NCBI GenBank assembly: GCA_001830645.1
Contig: MIBM01000166.1
Location: forward strand, 10,660 to 16,455
Reading direction: 5' to 3'
Length of the DNA: 5,796 nt
Source of the DNA: Spirochaetes bacterium RIFOXYC1_FULL_54_7
Lineage (GTDB): Bacteria > Spirochaetota > Spirochaetia > Treponematales > UBA12059
The notes under the pieces are model-generated. The model saw only the letters and a program-made list of their open reading frames with translations, was not told the DNA's origin and ran no database searches. The position numbers and the translations under genes were made by a program. This document shows positions 4,970-5,796 of this stretch, one piece after another. The stretch's first letter is position 1; each line of letters begins with the position of its first letter.

Positions 4970-5042
4970 GGGCGCTGAGGGATTTGAACCCCCGACATCC
5001 TGGGTGTAAACCAGGCGCTCTGACCAGCTGAGCTAAGCGCCC
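4969..5042 (-). tRNA. tRNA-Val (anticodon TAC)
   Basis: A full cloverleaf reads on the minus strand from 5042. The acceptor GGGCGCT pairs with AGCGCCC. The D-arm is GCTC/GAGC with loop AGCTGGTCA. The anticodon stem CCTGG/CCAGG closes the loop TTTACAC, giving anticodon TAC (valine). The variable loop has five bases, and the T-arm GGGGG/CCCTC (one G-T pair) encloses TTCAAAT. The discriminator is A at 4969 and CCA is not encoded, so it must be added by the CCA enzyme. The gene looks intact and functional. Its 3' end faces the accessory region, the usual geometry when a tRNA gene serves as an integration site. Confidence 0.96.
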
Positions 5043-5051
5043 GTGGGCGGC

Positions 5052-5081
5052 ACGGTAGCATATTCGGGGTGGGCAGGTCAA
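5052..5081 (-). promoter_or_regulatory. Candidate promoter of tRNA-Val
   Basis: On the minus strand, TTGACC (5081-5076) and TACCGT (5057-5052) are 18 bases apart, with TGC before the -10. Transcription would start within a few bases of the mature 5' end at 5042, as is common for tRNA genes. The -10 region shares AATATGCTAC with the AbiE-like promoter. Confidence 0.5.
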
Positions 5082-5099
5082 GTCGAGCTTGGTATTTCG

Positions 5100-5129
5100 G
5101 TGACAGTATGGGTGAAATCGTGCTAGAAT
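5100..5129 (+). promoter_or_regulatory. Promoter of the PfkB-family kinase gene
   Basis: GTGACA (5100-5105) and TAGAAT (5124-5129) are 18 bases apart, and TGC precedes the -10 as an extended -10. The predicted transcription start near 5136 leaves a leader of about 19 bases that holds the GGGGAGG ribosome site. Confidence 0.6.
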
Positions 5130-5154
5130 ATGGCAAGTTCAAAGGGGAGGTGCC

Positions 5155-5796
5155 ATGAAGCTTGCGTGTGTGGGTAATGCGCTGGTCGATGTCATCGCCT
5201 TTGTTGAGACTGATTTCCCGTCAAAATTCGGCATTCATATTGGTTCAACCTCCCATGTAGACCACCGTAGCCTGGAGCCTATACTGGCAGCGCTTCCTGA
5301 CCCGGCCATCAGTGCTGGAGGCGGAGCCGCCAATACTGCCAGGACCTTTGTGCATCTTGGGCACGAGGCCGTCTTTTCTGGTTGTGTTGGCCTGGATACT
5401 TATGCCGATCGCTATGCCAGGGATCTCCATGGTGCAGGGGTTGATGTTGCCATGCAGCACTGTGATGAACCGACGGGTGTGTTCTGTGCCTTGATTGCTC
5501 CTGATGGCAGACGCTCGGTGGTGGTCAGTCCCTCAGCTGCTATCCGTTTCCAGGCCCAGTCCGTGCCAGATACTTTTTTTTCCGGAAACTCGGTTTTATA
5601 TCTCGACGGCTTCCTGGCGGCGGTACCGGGAGCTCTTGAAGCCCTAGCCGGCCGGGCACGGGCGGCGGGCATGAGGATAGCACTGGATGTGGCCGGGCAC
5701 GGCATTGCCTCGGCCTTCCGGGACAGGTTCATGGTTTTGATCCAGGATTACTGTGACTGGGTCTTCATGAACGAGGACGAGTTCCTGGCGGTAGCC
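5155..5796 (+). CDS. PfkB-family carbohydrate/nucleoside kinase (3' end cut by window)
   Basis: 214 codons are visible from ATG 5155, with GGGGAGG at 5144-5150. The start MKLACVGNALVDVIAFV (1-17) is the family's first strand and substrate-contacting G-N-x-x-x-D segment. GGGAANTARTFVHLG (55-69) is PfkB signature 1, followed by VGLDTYADRYARDL (78-91) and the substrate-lid strand region TGVFCALIAPDGRRS (107-121). LYLDGF (148-153) and IALDVAG (175-181) are core strands, and NEDEF (206-210) is the N-x-x-E motif at the metal/phosphate site. The catalytic GAGD motif near residue 250 would lie beyond the window. The family phosphorylates ribose, fructose, adenosine and similar substrates with ATP in the cytoplasm; the layout is closest to the adenosine-kinase/ribokinase group, but substrate cannot be fixed. 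It has its own promoter and looks like a chromosomal gene outside the island. Confidence 0.88.
   Translation, partial: MKLACVGNALVDVIAFVETDFPSKFGIHIGSTSHVDHRSLEPILAALPDPAISAGGGAANTARTFVHLGHEAVFSGCVGLDTYADRYARDLHGAGVDVAMQHCDEPTGVFCALIAPDGRRSVVVSPSAAIRFQAQSVPDTFFSGNSVLYLDGFLAAVPGALEALAGRARAAGMRIALDVAGHGIASAFRDRFMVLIQDYCDWVFMNEDEFLAVA

Noticed and set aside
4791..4986. The 13-base direct repeat GCTGAGGGATTTG (4794-4806 and 4974-4986) as an attL/attR pair of an integrated element.
   Set aside because: The copies enclose only about 170 bp with no integrase, and an inverted copy lies between them. A real island att partner would be expected far to the left, outside the window.
4789..5142. Open frames on both strands across the tRNA and its inverted copy, encoding peptides such as ALRDLNPRHPGCKPG and ALSSAGQSAW.
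   Set aside because: They are translations of the tRNA gene and its partial copy, a well-known source of false proteins. They lack ribosome sites and conserved domains.
1..5796. CRISPR arrays, rRNA genes, phage structural genes.
   Set aside because: No regularly spaced repeats with unique spacers, no rRNA-like sequence and no phage structural proteins were seen on either strand.

Overview
The window is bacterial DNA: Shine-Dalgarno led genes, extended -10 promoters, a bacterial tRNA gene and an IS66-type insertion sequence, with base composition near half GC by eye. The phylum cannot be fixed from this sequence alone; the house-keeping kinase at the right end has a faint spirochaete look to me, but that is only an impression. 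Everything left of about 4790 looks like an accessory (defence/mobile) region lying next to the 3' end of a tRNA-Val gene. The right end (about 4969-5796) looks like ordinary chromosome.

Layout, left to right. (1) 1-424: left-running end of an IS66-family element with its accessory gene tnpA; its terminus, reading GTAAGCG into the element, is at 424. (2) 425-608: 3' remnant of a DEAD/DEAH-box type III restriction (Res-like) gene, cut by the IS. (3) 689-1834 (-): a one-chain XRE repressor plus ImmA/IrrE metallopeptidase. (4) 2056-2298 (+): a divergent small DUF2188 gene. (5) 2342-2597: a second, more decayed remnant of a Res-like 3' end, about 90% identical to the first over 121 nt and in the same orientation, so the ImmA/DUF2188 pair sits between direct repeats. 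(6) 2661-4612 (-): a two-gene AbiE-like type IV toxin-antitoxin operon, antitoxin first and nucleotidyltransferase toxin second, joined by an ATGA overlap. (7) 4613-4726: its promoter and a set of dyads. (8) 4789-4931: an odd structured segment bounded by inverted copies of the tRNA-Val 3' end. (9) 4933-4969 terminator and 4969-5042 tRNA-Val (TAC), both leftward. (10) 5155-5796 (+): 5' part of a PfkB-family (ribokinase/adenosine-kinase-like) sugar or nucleoside kinase, cut by the window edge.

How it fits together: the two leftward regulator/defence modules (ImmA and AbiE) start from promoters that match at 24 of 30 positions, including the normally unconserved spacer, which suggests shared ancestry or shared control. 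The restriction-gene fragments, toxin-antitoxin pair, ImmA module, IS and tRNA border together make a decayed, rearranged defence island. The points most worth a second look are the shared promoter, the three alternating copies of the tRNA 3' end around the terminator, the direct repeats bracketing the ImmA/DUF2188 cassette, and the nuclease-like D...ExK pattern in the antitoxin.
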